NCBI GenBank assembly: GCA_021186555.1
Contig: JAJKFL010000003.1
Span: 33,964,908-34,028,907, forward strand
Origin: Reticulitermes speratus
Lineage: Eukaryota; Arthropoda; Insecta; Blattodea; Rhinotermitidae
DNA length: 64,000 nucleotides
Direction of reading: 5' to 3'
Under the pieces are notes generated by a model. That model worked only from the letters and a program-made list of their open reading frames with translations, searched no databases and had not been told where the DNA came from. This document shows, one piece after another, positions 24,226 through 36,254 of the stretch (positions are counted from its first letter, which is position 1; the number at the start of each line of letters is the position of its first letter). The position numbers and the translations under genes were made by a program.

Positions 24226-24260
24226 CTTGATAGTGACAGTTTGGGGTCGAAACATGTTGC
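24226..24260 (+). ncRNA. hammerhead-like motif, right arm
   Basis: Plus strand: CTTGATAG (a shifted CTGATGA), TGAC, a short loop, GGGGTC, then an intact GAAACATGTT. GAC and GTC pair. ACATGT next to GAAA is self-complementary, the arrangement of short-stem-III hammerheads that are proposed to act as dimers. Confidence 0.45.
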
Positions 24261-24506
24261 AATAAATCCTAAAAATAAAGTTTCATTAACTGTTTTTACT
24301 CCTTTAATTATACGAAAACACAACGGGATGACTTTTGTCATTTTAAATTACGTGTTATGGGCCATACTCATTTCAATTGGAAGCTCATAGTAGATGCTAT
24401 TGCTTGCATATGGAAGAGCAGCTGTGGCTCCTTGCACTAAAAATTTGTAATTTAAATCACTTGATTTGTTAGACCTTGCAGGTGTAGTGCCAGATTATCG
24501 TGCCTT

Positions 24507-24540
24507 AACGTGTTTCGATCGTTAGATGACCATCATTAGC
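24507..24540 (-). ncRNA. hammerhead-like core motif
   Basis: Minus strand: CTAATGA (one base off CTGATGA), T, GGTC, loop, GATC, then an intact GAAACACG. GGTC and GATC form four pairs including one G-U. It lies only 200 bases from the inverted-arm element, so a third related fragment is likely. Confidence 0.45.
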
Positions 24541-24814
24541 GAGCTGTTATTGAGTTTACATTGGATATTACAGAGGCTTCGCATTATTTTTAATGTTTTG
24601 CATTGTCCGTGTATTACATTATTATTTATTAGAATCCTAGTAAATGCACTAATTATTGTTTTACACTAATCTATATCCTGCATTATATATCGTTTTGGAA
24701 CATTTTATGTGGCTTCTGTTTTACAGTTACTATCTGAATTCACTCCGCACTGCCCTCGAATGTTTTCCATGTACAGTTAAGGCTTAGTTTATATCATGAT
24801 GATTCATTAGTTTT

Positions 24815-25112
24815 TCTGTAAGTCTTCGCTTCGGTTCGTTTTCTAATCCTCCATTCAGTTCTTACTGATTGTGTGTTGTATAAGGTCTGGCTTCAGTCAG
24901 TACTGATCCACGCTTTCTAGAAGGACTCACTTCAGTTCAGTGTAATCCACAAGTTTCTACAAAGCCTGGCTTCAGTCCTCACAAATCCGTTTGTTTTCAT
25001 AAGGTGTCGCTTCAGTCAGCACAAATTCTTGTATTTTTATGAAGGTTCGCTTCAAATCTTGTTGATGCAATAGTTTGCGTTTTATGGCCGTATGTGGCGC
25101 CGCTTCAGGTGT
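24815..25112 (+). repeat. degenerate tandem repeat, about 40-bp unit
   Basis: The block CTTCAGTCAG or a close variant recurs at 24891, 24930, 24970, 25010 and 25050 with spacings of 39, 40, 40 and 40. A weaker unit begins at about 24853 and decayed units flank both sides (24829, 25103). Between the blocks each unit has an AAATCC-like word and a T-rich word followed by AAGG. Units have drifted to perhaps 60-75% identity by eye. No known satellite is recognised. Confidence 0.8.
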
Positions 25113-25114
25113 CT

Positions 25115-27860
25115 CGTTCCTTAACTCACTACAGACTTTTCATTACGTTAACACAGGGAGTCCACATTATTGCTACTCAGATTGAGTGACCACAGTTGGA
25201 AGGGAGACTTCATTGCCTGCGTCTCCGTATGACATAATTTCGACTGTGTAATCGTAACAGATAACATTCCTGACGTGTATTCGATAGGCGCCCAATATGA
25301 ATCTCGTTCGGCACACAGTCTATCCCGAGGCTTTTCGTGGCATTCCTCAGCCTTTCCACGCAAATACCGGGATAATGGCTTATTTGAAACCCTCTTCCTT
25401 CTCGCATCCTTTCCAGCTCAGTAGTATCTAAACCTGCTATTCTTCCGTAATAGTCCTTTAAGTAAACCGTAAATAAATATGGTACATATGTGAGATACTG
25501 GCCCAGAAGGCAGTCTGGTTATCCCTATGGCGATCTAACCTCTAAAGCAAGACAAACACTTGGGGTTATTGATTAGGTTTCGGCTTTCTCTCCTTCTCTC
25601 TCTGTCTTTCTATTCTCCTCTTGCTAAGCTTGGCAGTGCTTTCGATTTCGGTACGGACATTTCGCGATGTAGAATTCCCCACCCTATTCTCTGGTATAGA
25701 CACAGTAACGTTTTATATGGTATGGTATTATGTGTAAAACGTTCCCTTACCACTCTCCATTAACCAGCATTCACGATGCTGGAATTGCAGAGTTACAGAA
25801 AAACAGATACATTAATATAGTCGGGTGTTAGAAGGTATGGAAATCGCTGAGGTTAAATAATGGAAATGAATTACCACGGACCAGTTTTACAGTCTCCCTT
25901 TTCCTACCAGTTTGTTTCTTCTGACAATAATAGGCCTAGCAAGCTGGAAAAGAAAATGGGTGTATCTTTTAGATGTGCTGACAAGATAATGATTCTAGTA
26001 GGTTTTTTTTATAATTGTAGTCAAATAATCTATGTTTAGAAACTTCATTATTCACGGACCGCATAGGAATCAAAATAGCATACTAACAGTAAGACATCAC
26101 CGTAAGTCCAGCATGCAGTTCGATGACTCACAGTAATCTCACGTAAGGAGGTATCAGTGTGTCCTCTTTCTGCCTGCACATTCTGTTGGCTGGTCCCTGT
26201 ATTACCGACATTTGCCTGCTGTCGGCATTCCTGCTATTCAATTGTCAAAGATGAGCGGTAGGACTTCCTAGAAAGGGAATGATACCACTACGCGTCTGCC
26301 ATTTACGAGGAAGAACACAGAAACACACGGGCATCCCAAGTGGGATTCTAATTCTTAACCACAGTAATTAAAATATGTGGGATATCAGACCTGAGTCTGA
26401 TACAGTTCGGAGATTAGAAAAGGCCATTATTATTACTGGTATTAGATACTCGTTATAGTCAAGCAGTCAAAGTTAGTTATAATTTTGTGGTAAAATTTTA
26501 CGGAAATACTCTCTATAAATGTGGGCTGCTTCAGATTTTATGCCAGTAGTTATTGTGCTTTGTTTCTTACACAAAAATCGTCGGGTAGGTATTTGTATTT
26601 TATTGTATTTTATGTATGTGCAAGTATCTGCATCCAGGGACACAGTAATTAACTGAAGAAGCATGTCATTTGCAGCTGATCATTAAACTACTTACTTGCT
26701 CTTGTAAAGTGAAATTTCTTTTTTCTTTAATTTCCACTCGTTCCGCACTGCTGGGAAAATCTTAGTTTTAAGGACCAGAGGTAATTTTGTATTACGTCCA
26801 AGTGGAAACTCAGTGTTGTGTCAGTTTTCTGTAATAGATCGCTAATATTTTCTGTACTTTCGTCTTGTTTCATAAAAAGGGGAGGAATGGCTTGACTAGC
26901 TGAGAAACTGTTAGTTGCACTAGAGGAATGCCACTCTGTGAGTTAAATTAGTACTGTAACGTCACATTTTTCTCCACGCTTTATACGTTTGTAAAGTACT
27001 GTGGATGGCGAATATTAGCGTCAGGGTGTTTCTGTGCCCATCTTTCTGTCCGCAAGAAAAACTCGGGTTCCATCAGAGCAATCAGACAAAAATAAGAGGC
27101 AATTTTACATGTACACGTAGCTACAATTATGTTAATATCTCGTTGTTTATGGGGTAAGAACAAGAAACTTGGAAAAGCCAGAGAGGCTGAAGAAACAGTT
27201 GACGAACTAAACATAATATGGCGCTCTGCTTTCCGCTTAGTCACTTAAAAACCCTGAACGCACCTCAAGTGTTGCTTTGTACGCACGATACAATTCGTAT
27301 TTGTTTTTATTTAAGATTCGTATCTTAATAAAAAAAACCAAATCCATCATCGCAGCTGCAAACATTCACTCAATATGATGGCAGCGTTTAACCATATCTG
27401 TAGTTCTTTAGGAGATTATAGTCTTTCTTTCCAGCGTAAGGTGGCTACCCCTGCCTCGCTGGTATTCAATAAACCTCTTTGTTCCTGACTGCACACAATA
27501 TCTCAGATGGCTTCTGCATCTACTGCGATATGATCTGTGTTTTTGATACTGCTGCCCAGGTTTTGTCCATCCCTACAAGCACGGTCTCGTAACAGATTTT
27601 GTAATTATTGTTCTGAAGTATCGGATGTAAAGTAAACTAATATAATATAATGAAATTCAATGAAAACTTATAAATGAAAGTGGAAAAGTAAGTACATATC
27701 TCCAGTCCCATGCAGAAATATCACACAACTTTTTGTGGACCGGTTTGAGGCCGGGTGATCACAAGTCGTTTTTTTCCCCCTGATTTGCGAAAGCCGTCGA
27801 CTTCCCTACCGTCTCGGTGGGCTCATATGTCACTGTCGGTGACATAACGTCACTTGCGCT
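25115..27860. other. no recognised gene
   Basis: Nothing assignable. A TAGGCCTA palindrome lies at 25931-25938. The frames at 25148-25407 overlap on the same strand in two phases and look like chance. Confidence 0.4.
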
Positions 27861-27872
27861 TATAATATATTT

Positions 27873-28339
27873 CAGGGGAGCGCAAACATTCCAAAAATGA
27901 AGGAGCCACTTCAAACTTTTAGGGGCCAGAAGGGTGATGTGAAACAATTTCCATTCCAAGGACCCACAAATATTACGTGCCACTGTACAAAGTTTAGTCG
28001 CCACAGTAACCTGGCGCCCGAGGCCGTGCCATGGCTCTGGCGGTTAGTCGCCGGCCTTCCACTGCGGAGGCCCGAGTTCGATCCCGGGTCAGTCCATATG
28101 GGGTTTGTGGTGGACAAAGTGGCACTGGGACAGGTTTTTCTCCGAGTTGTCGGTTTTCCCCTGTCAATTTCATTTGACTGGTGCTCCATTACTTGTAAAA
28201 CTTGGTAAAAAACTGCTCATCTTCATCTTCATCACAGGGTTGCCCAAAGAGCCTTAAGGCTATGGTGCGTCCGTAGCATCTGCTGCGGGGCCCTTCACCA
28301 TGTAAAAAAAAACTGGCGCCCGGGATTTGTGCGCCGCTG
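27873..28339 (+). mobile_element. hAT-like MITE with 8-bp target duplication
   Basis: Begins CAGGGGAGCGCAAAC and ends in a sequence whose reverse complement is CAGCGGCGCACAAAT, so the termini match at 11 of 15 positions. The flanks ATATATTT (27865-27872) and ATCTATTC (28340-28347) match at six of eight positions. An 8-bp target duplication and CAGNG-type ends are the hallmark of hAT elements. The interior lacks a transposase. A SINE of 292 bp has inserted at 28021, so the original MITE was about 165 bp. Relatives are at 5860, 45176-45427 and 54280-54393. Confidence 0.8.
28021..28312 (+). mobile_element. SINE family B, complete copy with perfect target duplication
   Basis: The sequence CTGGCGCCCG occurs at 28011-28020 and again at 28313-28322, a perfect 10-bp duplication flanking this segment. 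The head is tRNA-like: TGGCTCTGGCGGTTAGTCG resembles an A box and GAGTTCGATCCCGGG a B box. The body contains GGACAAAGTGGCACTGGGAC and TTTTCCCCTGTCAATTTCAT. The element ends in nine A. It sits inside the hAT-like MITE. The intact duplication suggests it is one of the youngest insertions here. Confidence 0.9.
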
Positions 28340-28349
28340 ATCTATTCTC

Positions 28350-30820
28350 AATGTTTCTTGAAATCTCTATTGTTTTTTATACTACCTGTAATCGGTGTCC
28401 CCTGGAGGTCCTTATCAATCATGCGAAAAACAGATGTTTTAAAAGGGAGGTATTATTTGAAGAGTAGTGCCCGTTTACAGTGAATACTCATGCGGTTGAA
28501 ACATCACTTTGAAAGAAGTTTTTCTGTTTGGGTGTAATTTGAACGTTCCGCTGTCGTGGCTGTACGGAGAACTTTAACTTTTTTGTTTCATAATGTGTAA
28601 ACTTTTTCGGTTTATCGTTCAAGTCACCAAGTTGTACATGTGTCTGTATCTCGGAGGCAGCTAATGGTAGTTCTGTCTGCTGCAGAGATATATCAACACA
28701 AGTATAATAGCCCGATTTATTGTTGTTGACAAAAAAGGGAATTTCTCATCTTTTGGTCCTTCCCTGCCCTTCCTTTCTGTCACGTACTTTCACAGTGAAA
28801 GAGGAAGTAGTATATTCAAAGCGTGATTGGTAGATCTGAACGTATGTCTTTTGATTGTGTAGAAAACACAAATAGAATATTCCAGTAACAATCTAACTTG
28901 TAGCAGTAAATTCAGTTCCGAACTTTGGCGACTATGTGAACATACCTAAATGGAGGCAGTTTTCTTTATTGGATTCCCCCAGACCTCAAGATAAAAATAA
29001 GACAACTTCATAGACGATGGATGAACGTACACCTAAAATAAATGACCGAGGTTTCACAATATTATTTTAAATTCTTACATACATTTTGTCGCAAGACCTG
29101 AAGATCACTTTTTCGTACATGGGAATTAATATTGAAATGCAGCACAAATAAATGGTGTGTGAAGGAGTGACTGATTTTGTCGTGGTCAGGATACGGACCA
29201 GTAATGAACACTTATGCGCATTTGATAATTAATTTTGCGTTCTATAAAGGGCAGGGAGTTTCTTGATTAAAGGAACGAGTATGAGCTTTTCGCGGAAGAC
29301 CCTGCCCCATGGAGTTACATTCCAGTAGAAGAAACACTGGGCTTGTGAGTGCCGTCACAACGTGGAGCCAAGTGAAAATGGGCCAACTCGCGCACGCGCA
29401 GAATAGCACATCGTCTGTGATGCCCTCTTCAGCCTTCACAGTTCTATTCTGTTTCCTACTGTGCCATGGCATATACGTGAGCACATTTCCCACATGGGAC
29501 ACTGCATAGAAAATATTCTAAGAATCATTGAACTGCTGCATGCAAATGAAGAATTCCTAAATCGTGTATAACTATAATATATCTACTATCGGTATAATTT
29601 TTTCTGTGCATTTATGTGAGTAAACCTATCTCACAAGAGCGTTATTTTTGTTTCCATTGCGAATATCTTATGTGATTATGGAAAAATTCTCTTGTGATAC
29701 TTTATTTGTCAGTCCATTATTTTTGACAGGTAAACGTCTACGGGTACTTTGTAATAAAGCATGAGAGAGTAACGCTATTCCACACACACGATCACACATA
29801 TGAATATGTTGGCTACCAGCAGCTCGCAGTAAAAGGACTCCACAGAAAGAAACGTAACTTATATTTAAAGATTTCACAAATAATTCTGTGACATTGTATA
29901 AACCTCTGCAGCTCGGTTGAAACGTTTTTCTCTTTTCCACTTGCCCAGTACAGACACCTATATATATTAGCACTGTAACCTGTGGTGTAATATCAATGCT
30001 GAGCAGAAAGACCTCCCTGATTCTGCAATCCATTCTGATGCTGGCGCCTCCTCCTCTCCCACACCCCTCCGCCCCCCTATTACGGCATATAGGTGTACCG
30101 GGATCCAAGTGGAGCCCAACCAGGCATGCTCTTCGAAAGTTCCACAGGCACTAGCGCTGGTGCACAATGCTTGTTAGAATAACGCAACCATTAGCTGTAG
30201 TAATTGAAATTCTCAGGTTAAATAGCATCGGAAGGAAGTATGATTTGTGTGTGATGAATGTGGAGGCGTCATACTTTAGAAACTGGCTGCACTGAAATTG
30301 TCACTTCAATAAGGTGTAGGTTTTGGTAGCGCAGAGAAAACAGAATAGGACTTACAACCTAAACAATATCTTTCTACTGTATAGGAATTTAATCCACAGA
30401 AAACATATATATTTTATGTTACATAGTATACGAGTCACTGTTCGTTTATAACGTTTGTGAACAGGAAGCTTTGGGCAGTGTTGCTTCGAAATCCTTTGGG
30501 TCATTTCACTAGGCAATAACTGGATATGCATCATTTTATGCAATATTTTGGCTCGGCTGTAATTGACACAGAAGTCAGTCATTACAGGAATCATTTGCAG
30601 ATCCCAAGTGAATTATTGTTTGGGAAACAAGTCTTTTGCTTGGATGGGCTTCCTGTGTCTTTCTCCGGAATGGCTGTGACCATGAAAGAAAATCAGTAAG
30701 AGTTTTGTGGTGAGGATGATGTGCAGAAGAGATCTAAATGTTTTCTCCCCATTATTTTCTTTGTAACACAGAAAGAGGGGGCGTGGAGGGACGTCATTCA
30801 TTCTGTAGTCTGTATTACGT
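28350..30820. other. no recognised gene
   Basis: Includes the longest open frame of the window (146 codons, minus, 29668-30108), which shows no domain and is probably chance. A slightly GC-richer segment at 29290-29500 is open on both strands. Confidence 0.4.
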
Positions 30821-30824
30821 TAAG

Positions 30825-31440
30825 TCCATAGCCTCTTTCAATGCGAGTTCTCCACAGAGTGCGAACTAACGCTTCAATTTCCAGTATCCTGTCTTTTCCT
30901 TAGGCCATAGAGTAGCTGCTTACGTCTTCTTCCTCGTGTCCCCGTCACTTCCATCCTTCCCTCTATCTTTCCTCCAATAATGCGTTTTAGAAGGCAGTTC
31001 GTACGCAAGATTTGACCAATCCAGTTATCCTTCCTTCTATTTATCGTATGTAGGATACTCCTCTTTGACTCTATGTTATACTTCTTCACTTCTCACACGA
31101 TCGATCCAACTGATCTTCTCCATCCTTCTCCAGCACCATATTTCAAAACATTCTAGGTATTTATGATCTACTTTCCGAAGTGTCCAAGTTTCAGCACTAT
31201 ACACAGCTGTGTTTCAAGTGTAGCACTTTACTAGTTTCTTCCTTAAATTTAGGTACAATTTGCTGGTGAAAAGAGTCTTCGTGTTGAATGTTGCCTCTGC
31301 CATGTCAGTCCTGGATTTAACTTCACGTGTATATCTTGCATCTTTTGTTATCATGCTACCGAAATAGCTGAAATATTTCACATTCTCCTGTTTTTTTTGA
31401 GAGGGACGTGATATAACATTAAACCATAAAAGGAAATTGT
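30825..31440 (-). mobile_element. non-LTR LINE 3' region (lineage 1, RTE/BovB-like)
   Basis: The longest LINE remnant. Minus-strand order: NVKYFSYFGSMITKDARYTR and EVKSRTDMAEATFN (reverse-transcriptase thumb); LFTSKLYLNLRKKLVKCYT; SAETWTLRKVDHKYLECFEI; WCWRRMEKISWIDRVR; NWIGQILRTNCLLKRIIGGK and TGTRGRRRKQLL. The order Y-x-GS-x-I, E-x-W, FE-x-WCWRRM, W-IG-I-R matches the BovB/RTE thumb and tail. A stop follows KCYT and a frame change occurs near 31085, so it is dead. Everything upstream of the thumb is missing. Confidence 0.9.
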
Positions 31441-31559
31441 TAGTAGTTAAGAATGACCCGTCAACACAACACTCAGTCCTACAGTTCGGAGGCTTGATTT
31501 GTGACAAAAATGTCCTTAACATTTTTCAGCCACATTCGGTATACACCAAAAGGAACTGA

Positions 31560-34030
31560 GGGATACAATATTTACAATATACTTGTATTACTGCAGTATC
31601 AGTTAGTAAATACACATCATAAAACTTGATCCATCTTGTAAGGGTGTACATATATAATGTTATAAATACGCTGTCCGAAATACCCCTTATTCGATTGGAT
31701 TTTACTTAAAACTATCCTGAAATAATAAAATTGCCTGGGCAGTATGTTAATAATTGGACTATAATTGCTGTTCATTTATATAATTGTAAAAAATTAACAT
31801 CCAGATATGACACAAATGAGGCAAAATTAAATTATTCGTACTCATGTAATAATTTTTAGAAATTTGGCAATGAAGAAACTTAGAAACGTCCAGGAAGTAA
31901 CTTAAACCGTTAAATCCCAGTGGTTGTTAAACGCACCGTCAAGTTTAACATTGAGAATGTCGGTGTTTTGGCCACACAGCCTATTTGTGTATTTTGTTTG
32001 GTTTTCAGAACAAATAGCGATTATTTACCCACACAGTGTTAACGGACTGTTTTTGTATTTGAGACATTATTTTTTTCTCTGAGATTCGAACTGAGAACAA
32101 ACGTCATAGGAATTCTCTGTTAGATCCGCGTTATGAAGTAGGAAAACAACGGAAGGAAATTGGAAAATTGAAATCTTATGGTGTGTATTCAATTATATTT
32201 TGTAGTTTTAAAACCTCTGTGAGATCAGTCTACGTGTAAGAAGTGTTTCTCTTTACCGATGTTGCAGTATTTGTGTAACACCGTCATGTATGTGTGCCTG
32301 ATGTTTACCGAATGTTTTTGAAACGTAGTTGTTGATAAATCTGGATGGTTTGTATTATCTTTATGTTATCTTGTACGCACAGAGATACTAGCGCACTGGC
32401 AATTGTGTAGTATAATATGTGCTATGTAAAACAATACAAGAAGAGAAATTAATGAATCTACTTTTAGAGTACATGAAAGCTATCCTACCATGTTTACTTT
32501 TTTGAGGTTCCAAAACCAGTTGTAGATGCTCTGAAACTGACAACTTAGAATCGGTTTACTTAGTTGAAACATCCTCCAGTCGATAAGTTGTTGTGTTTTC
32601 GTCGCCTATATTCATGCTGCGAGTTTATACGAATATTTTACATTTGCCGTCCAAAATAAATGAATGATAGAGTATGGTATAATATTTATGTTAATTCGAA
32701 TTAGGAGAGTGTGCTCAGCATTTCTGGAATAGCTTCCTCTTCCTTTATAGTTTCTCTTTGATCAGCAGTATTAACGTTTTTAGTTAATTTGTGAAATCTT
32801 CATATTGGAAATCTTAAGACAAACAGGCTTATGTTGCTCTCGCTTCGCATTGTGAACAAGACTGCCACGTCGGGTTTACTCTCATGTAGGTAGGTAGGTA
32901 GGTTGGTAGGTAGGAAGCGTCTGGCTTCGAAGGCACATTAATCCTCCTATAATTAATGTCCTTGCCTTGTCTTTATGCCTTCCCTCCCTGGATTCTCACT
33001 CCCTGTATCGGCATCAACAGGACCATCTAGCGAGGCACATTTTAACCGAAAGCTGTGCAGAGAGCGGCGGGATCAAAGATAAAAGAAAACTGAAGTCCCC
33101 AAAGTATTTGAACAATGATACGGTGTGCTCTAAACTGTTGTTAATTTGTGTAAGTTCAATAGTGTTTACATCTGTACTATAGTCTGTAATACATAGTGGC
33201 AAAATTGTGCCGCAGGTCTCTGATACACAAAAAGATTTGCACTAAATACCAAACTATAATCAAATTTGACATAAAATTAAATATGCACTTTGTCTAGAGA
33301 AAGATGTTACTTGTGGCTGAAAACAAACAGGAATTATCTCTCAAACGATTTTATCGTAATACTTAAATACTATGTAGATGAATTTCGTATTTAAAACACT
33401 GTAGAATTCAAACATAACTGTTAGAAACAATACTGAATAATGAAACTCCGTATGGTTAATGGTTGGTTTCGCTTCGAGTAAAGACTTGACACGTCACGAG
33501 ACTTACATATAGAAGCTATATTACAAGGCCAAAGGCTGAATCCTTTTGTTTTACGTTATGTGGACGTTTGTCGATGTCAAGGCGACAGAATGAACTATAT
33601 GCACCCTCCTAAATTTCTATTGGAAGTCCAGGACTTCTTCCCTACCGTTCTCTTCTGTATACCTTTTGTTTTCTTACACGGAGAGGAAGCAAAATCTTGA
33701 GAAAACCATATATACAGTATTAGGAGAGAACTGTATGTGTTTCAGTTAGTCGCATTACTCCATAGACGGAAGGGAGAGAAACACGAACAAGACCACACGA
33801 AGAAATCTCCCGAGGGAAGAATCCAAGCCACCAGTCTAATTGTCGTTAGAATATATAGTCCAGCGCTCTCTAGGGACCCGGGACTGAATGTCAGGGTTGT
33901 CCAAAAAATATAGGGCACGCACAGGAAGAATTTCGAATGCTGTCCGTGTGAGATAGGGTGTGTAAGAAGAAATATGTACAGACAGTTACGATGCCGTACG
34001 GACATACAATTTGTGTAAAGTATATCTGAC
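31560..34030. other. no recognised gene
   Basis: AT-rich sequence with a GGTA microsatellite at 32886-32914. Open frames near 33000 overlap on opposite strands. Confidence 0.4.
32886..32914. repeat. (GGTA)n microsatellite
   Basis: About seven GGTA units with one T substitution. Confidence 0.95.
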
Positions 34031-34139
34031 GCAGAAAATCCAATGCGAAATAGTCTGGCAAGATCCCGAAGTGATGATGTTCAAGCTAAGTAAGCATGAA
34101 ACACCAAAGTTCGTTTCTCTGTTCTCAAGGGCCCTCAAC

Positions 34140-34560
34140 TTTTACCTTTCCTGTTACAGCTTGAATCCATTGTAAGTCATCCCATGCTATTTTTCTAGGA
34201 TCCACTTGAATAATATTCTGCTAGCTAGCCTAGTCTTCCACGTGGTCTCTGTTCTTCAGGGTCCCGCACCAAAACACTGTATGCATTTCTAGTCTCCCTC
34301 AAGCATGCAACGTGCCCCGCCCATCTCATCCTCTTTGATTTGATCACTCTAACAATATGTGGCGGGCAATGTACATTATGAAGTTCCTCACTATGCAGTT
34401 TCCCACACCCTCCTGTTACTTCCTCCCCTTATTTCCAAATATGCTCCTCAACACCCTGTTCTTGAGCACCTTATGTTCTTTCCTCAGTGTAAGAGACCAA
34501 GTTTCATGACACTATAACACAGCGCGTAAAACTACAGTTCTGTATACACCATATCCTCGC
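34140..34560 (-). mobile_element. non-LTR LINE 3' region (lineage 2)
   Basis: Minus-strand order: VYRTVVLRAVL, stop, CHETWSLTLRKEHKVLKNRV; LRSIFGNKG; KSKRMRWAGHVACLRETRN; AYSVLVRDPEEQRPRGRL; then a W-I region. It corresponds to the thumb and tail of lineage 2: YGCETW, LR-x-IFG, RWAGHVARM, YRVLV, PEGKRPLGR. Frames shift several times. Similarity past 34140 towards 34030 is unclear. Confidence 0.8.
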
Positions 34561-34569
34561 CAACTGTAG

Positions 34570-35920
34570 TGGTGACTCTTGTAAAAATTGCAGGGGTTGA
34601 CGAAACCGCTGTTTGTGAATACAGGGATATATAGGTATACGGGGGTTAGGTTCTCATGGTCAGTGTTTCTTTCATTAATCACGACATAAATTGTACATAC
34701 ATATATGTTTCCATTATTGCACATATAAATGTCACAAAACCAACATCAGTTCAGCACGTCAAATGTAATAAATTACGGATAGTTACAAGTAACACGAAAT
34801 TTTACTTTGGATTTTTTTTAAAAAAGGAAAAAATATTTGGCGCGGAAAGAACATGTTGCAATATTTATCGTCTTTGATAGCAAAAAGGAAAACATTCAAA
34901 ATTTAAGCTGCTTTATAAATTACATGTTATTTCCCTGTTATGATTATAACAAGGATGTTACTTCCTTGCATCCTGTTTCTACACCTCACAATGGCACTCT
35001 GTCTCTCCTCAGTTTTGGTTTAATCTGATTCACAGGCAATTATAAACCTCACAGGTAGCAATTATATTCAGGTGCAACTACTTGCTTGCTGTTTGCTTAG
35101 CCGTCATATGCCTAACTCATATTCGGAATTTCGTATTTGTAGCTGTACTGACATACCTGTCGTCAGTAGTTGTCCGTAGATTAAGCCAGTCTTTTCCATT
35201 TCGACGTACACTATCATCTAATTATGGAAAACCCCGTGTAACATTTGCAGTCTGTCTATCTTAGTTGTGTCAGCGAATCATCTTTTTCCCGTAATTAAAG
35301 TTGTGACGTGTGCGACCTTGTTCTGAGGTCTTATCAAAATAACAGACGAAATGTGATACAACATTTACATTAAATTCACTACATGAACTCATTTGGGGGC
35401 ACGCTTCTGACAGCTTTGTATGCTTTGCAAGCCAGCGGCCAGCACACATTGATGCCATCAAAGCGCGAACGGGCTATAGACTACCACTCACAATAACTAA
35501 CCTTCTTTCTGGTATTTAAAACAAATAATTTACTTAGAGTTAGGACGTAAAGCTGACAAGGTGGGCTGTTTGAGTTGTAAAGGAAAATGCTCCTCGTTTA
35601 TGGCAGCTAGTTTTGCCGCCTCGTTATATCAGCAGCGTCTCTGATAATTTTCTGATTAAGAAGCCGTGCGATAGGAGGATCTTTTAAAACAGCTTAGTGA
35701 TTACTTTATTTGTCGCTAGGTTTGACATTAAAAAAATTCTACGTTCTGCTCGCAGGTGCTATTTCCTTATATAGTATTAACTGACTGGCTTCCATATTGG
35801 AGACTGTTTACTGCACGGTACAACCTGAAGCTTTAAATATGATTCAGTTAAATCTGAGTCTTTAGACAGTTAAGATCATGTGACTCTTATTTTATTTATA
35901 GGTTTTCAGGTTCTCACGCC
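34570..35920. other. no recognised gene
   Basis: No recognised family. A run of T then A at about 34810-34830 is the only simple-sequence feature. Confidence 0.4.
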
Positions 35921-35976
35921 GGGTTTCAAGTGATGGTCTATTTTATGGTTTTCACACCGTGTAATCAAGGTTTGTT

Positions 35977-36015
35977 CCGACGTTTCGGAGGAACGTGCTG
36001 GTTCCATCTTCGGTG
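35977..36015 (-). ncRNA. hammerhead-like core motif
   Basis: Minus strand: CCGAAGA (one base off CTGAAGA), T, GGAACCAGCACGTTCCTCC, then GAAACGTCGG with the 3' core intact. Stem pairing is reduced to GGA/TCC in the expected register, or GGAA/TTCC in an alternative one. Confidence 0.45.
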
Positions 36016-36254
36016 TGGCTTCTAATTCATGTGGAGCTGAACTAGATTCCATCACTCTAACGATAGAGGCAGCATGTCCCTCCGAAAACTCGAAACGTTA
36101 CTATACGTTGTTGAAACCAAAAAAAACACTTTTTTATTTGTGTGCGAGGGATAATATCAAGATGTCAAAAATTAATTTCTTACATGAATGTAGAGGCCTC
36201 TAATGCGCACACACGAATGTTCACGATTTCTGCTGGCTACTACTAGCCAGTCTC

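Larger units (their letters stand above)
23806..24317. mobile_element. element with long inverted arms and two hammerhead-like motifs
   Basis: Left arm 23806-23878 and right arm 24241-24317 are inverted, imperfect copies over about 70 bases. Shared blocks are TTAATTAAAGGTGTAAAAAC against its right-arm counterpart, and ATTTATTGCAGCATATTTAG against ATTTATTGCAACATGTTTCG. Each arm carries a hammerhead-like core, pointing outwards. A pogo-like MITE sits between the arms. The ACATGT next to GAAAC and the GGTCATCATC block are features I associate with Penelope-like retroelement termini. No reverse transcriptase is present. Confidence 0.55.

Noticed and set aside
29668-30108. Longest open frame, 146 codons, minus
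   Set aside because: No domain, no splice context, composition like the surroundings; consistent with chance.
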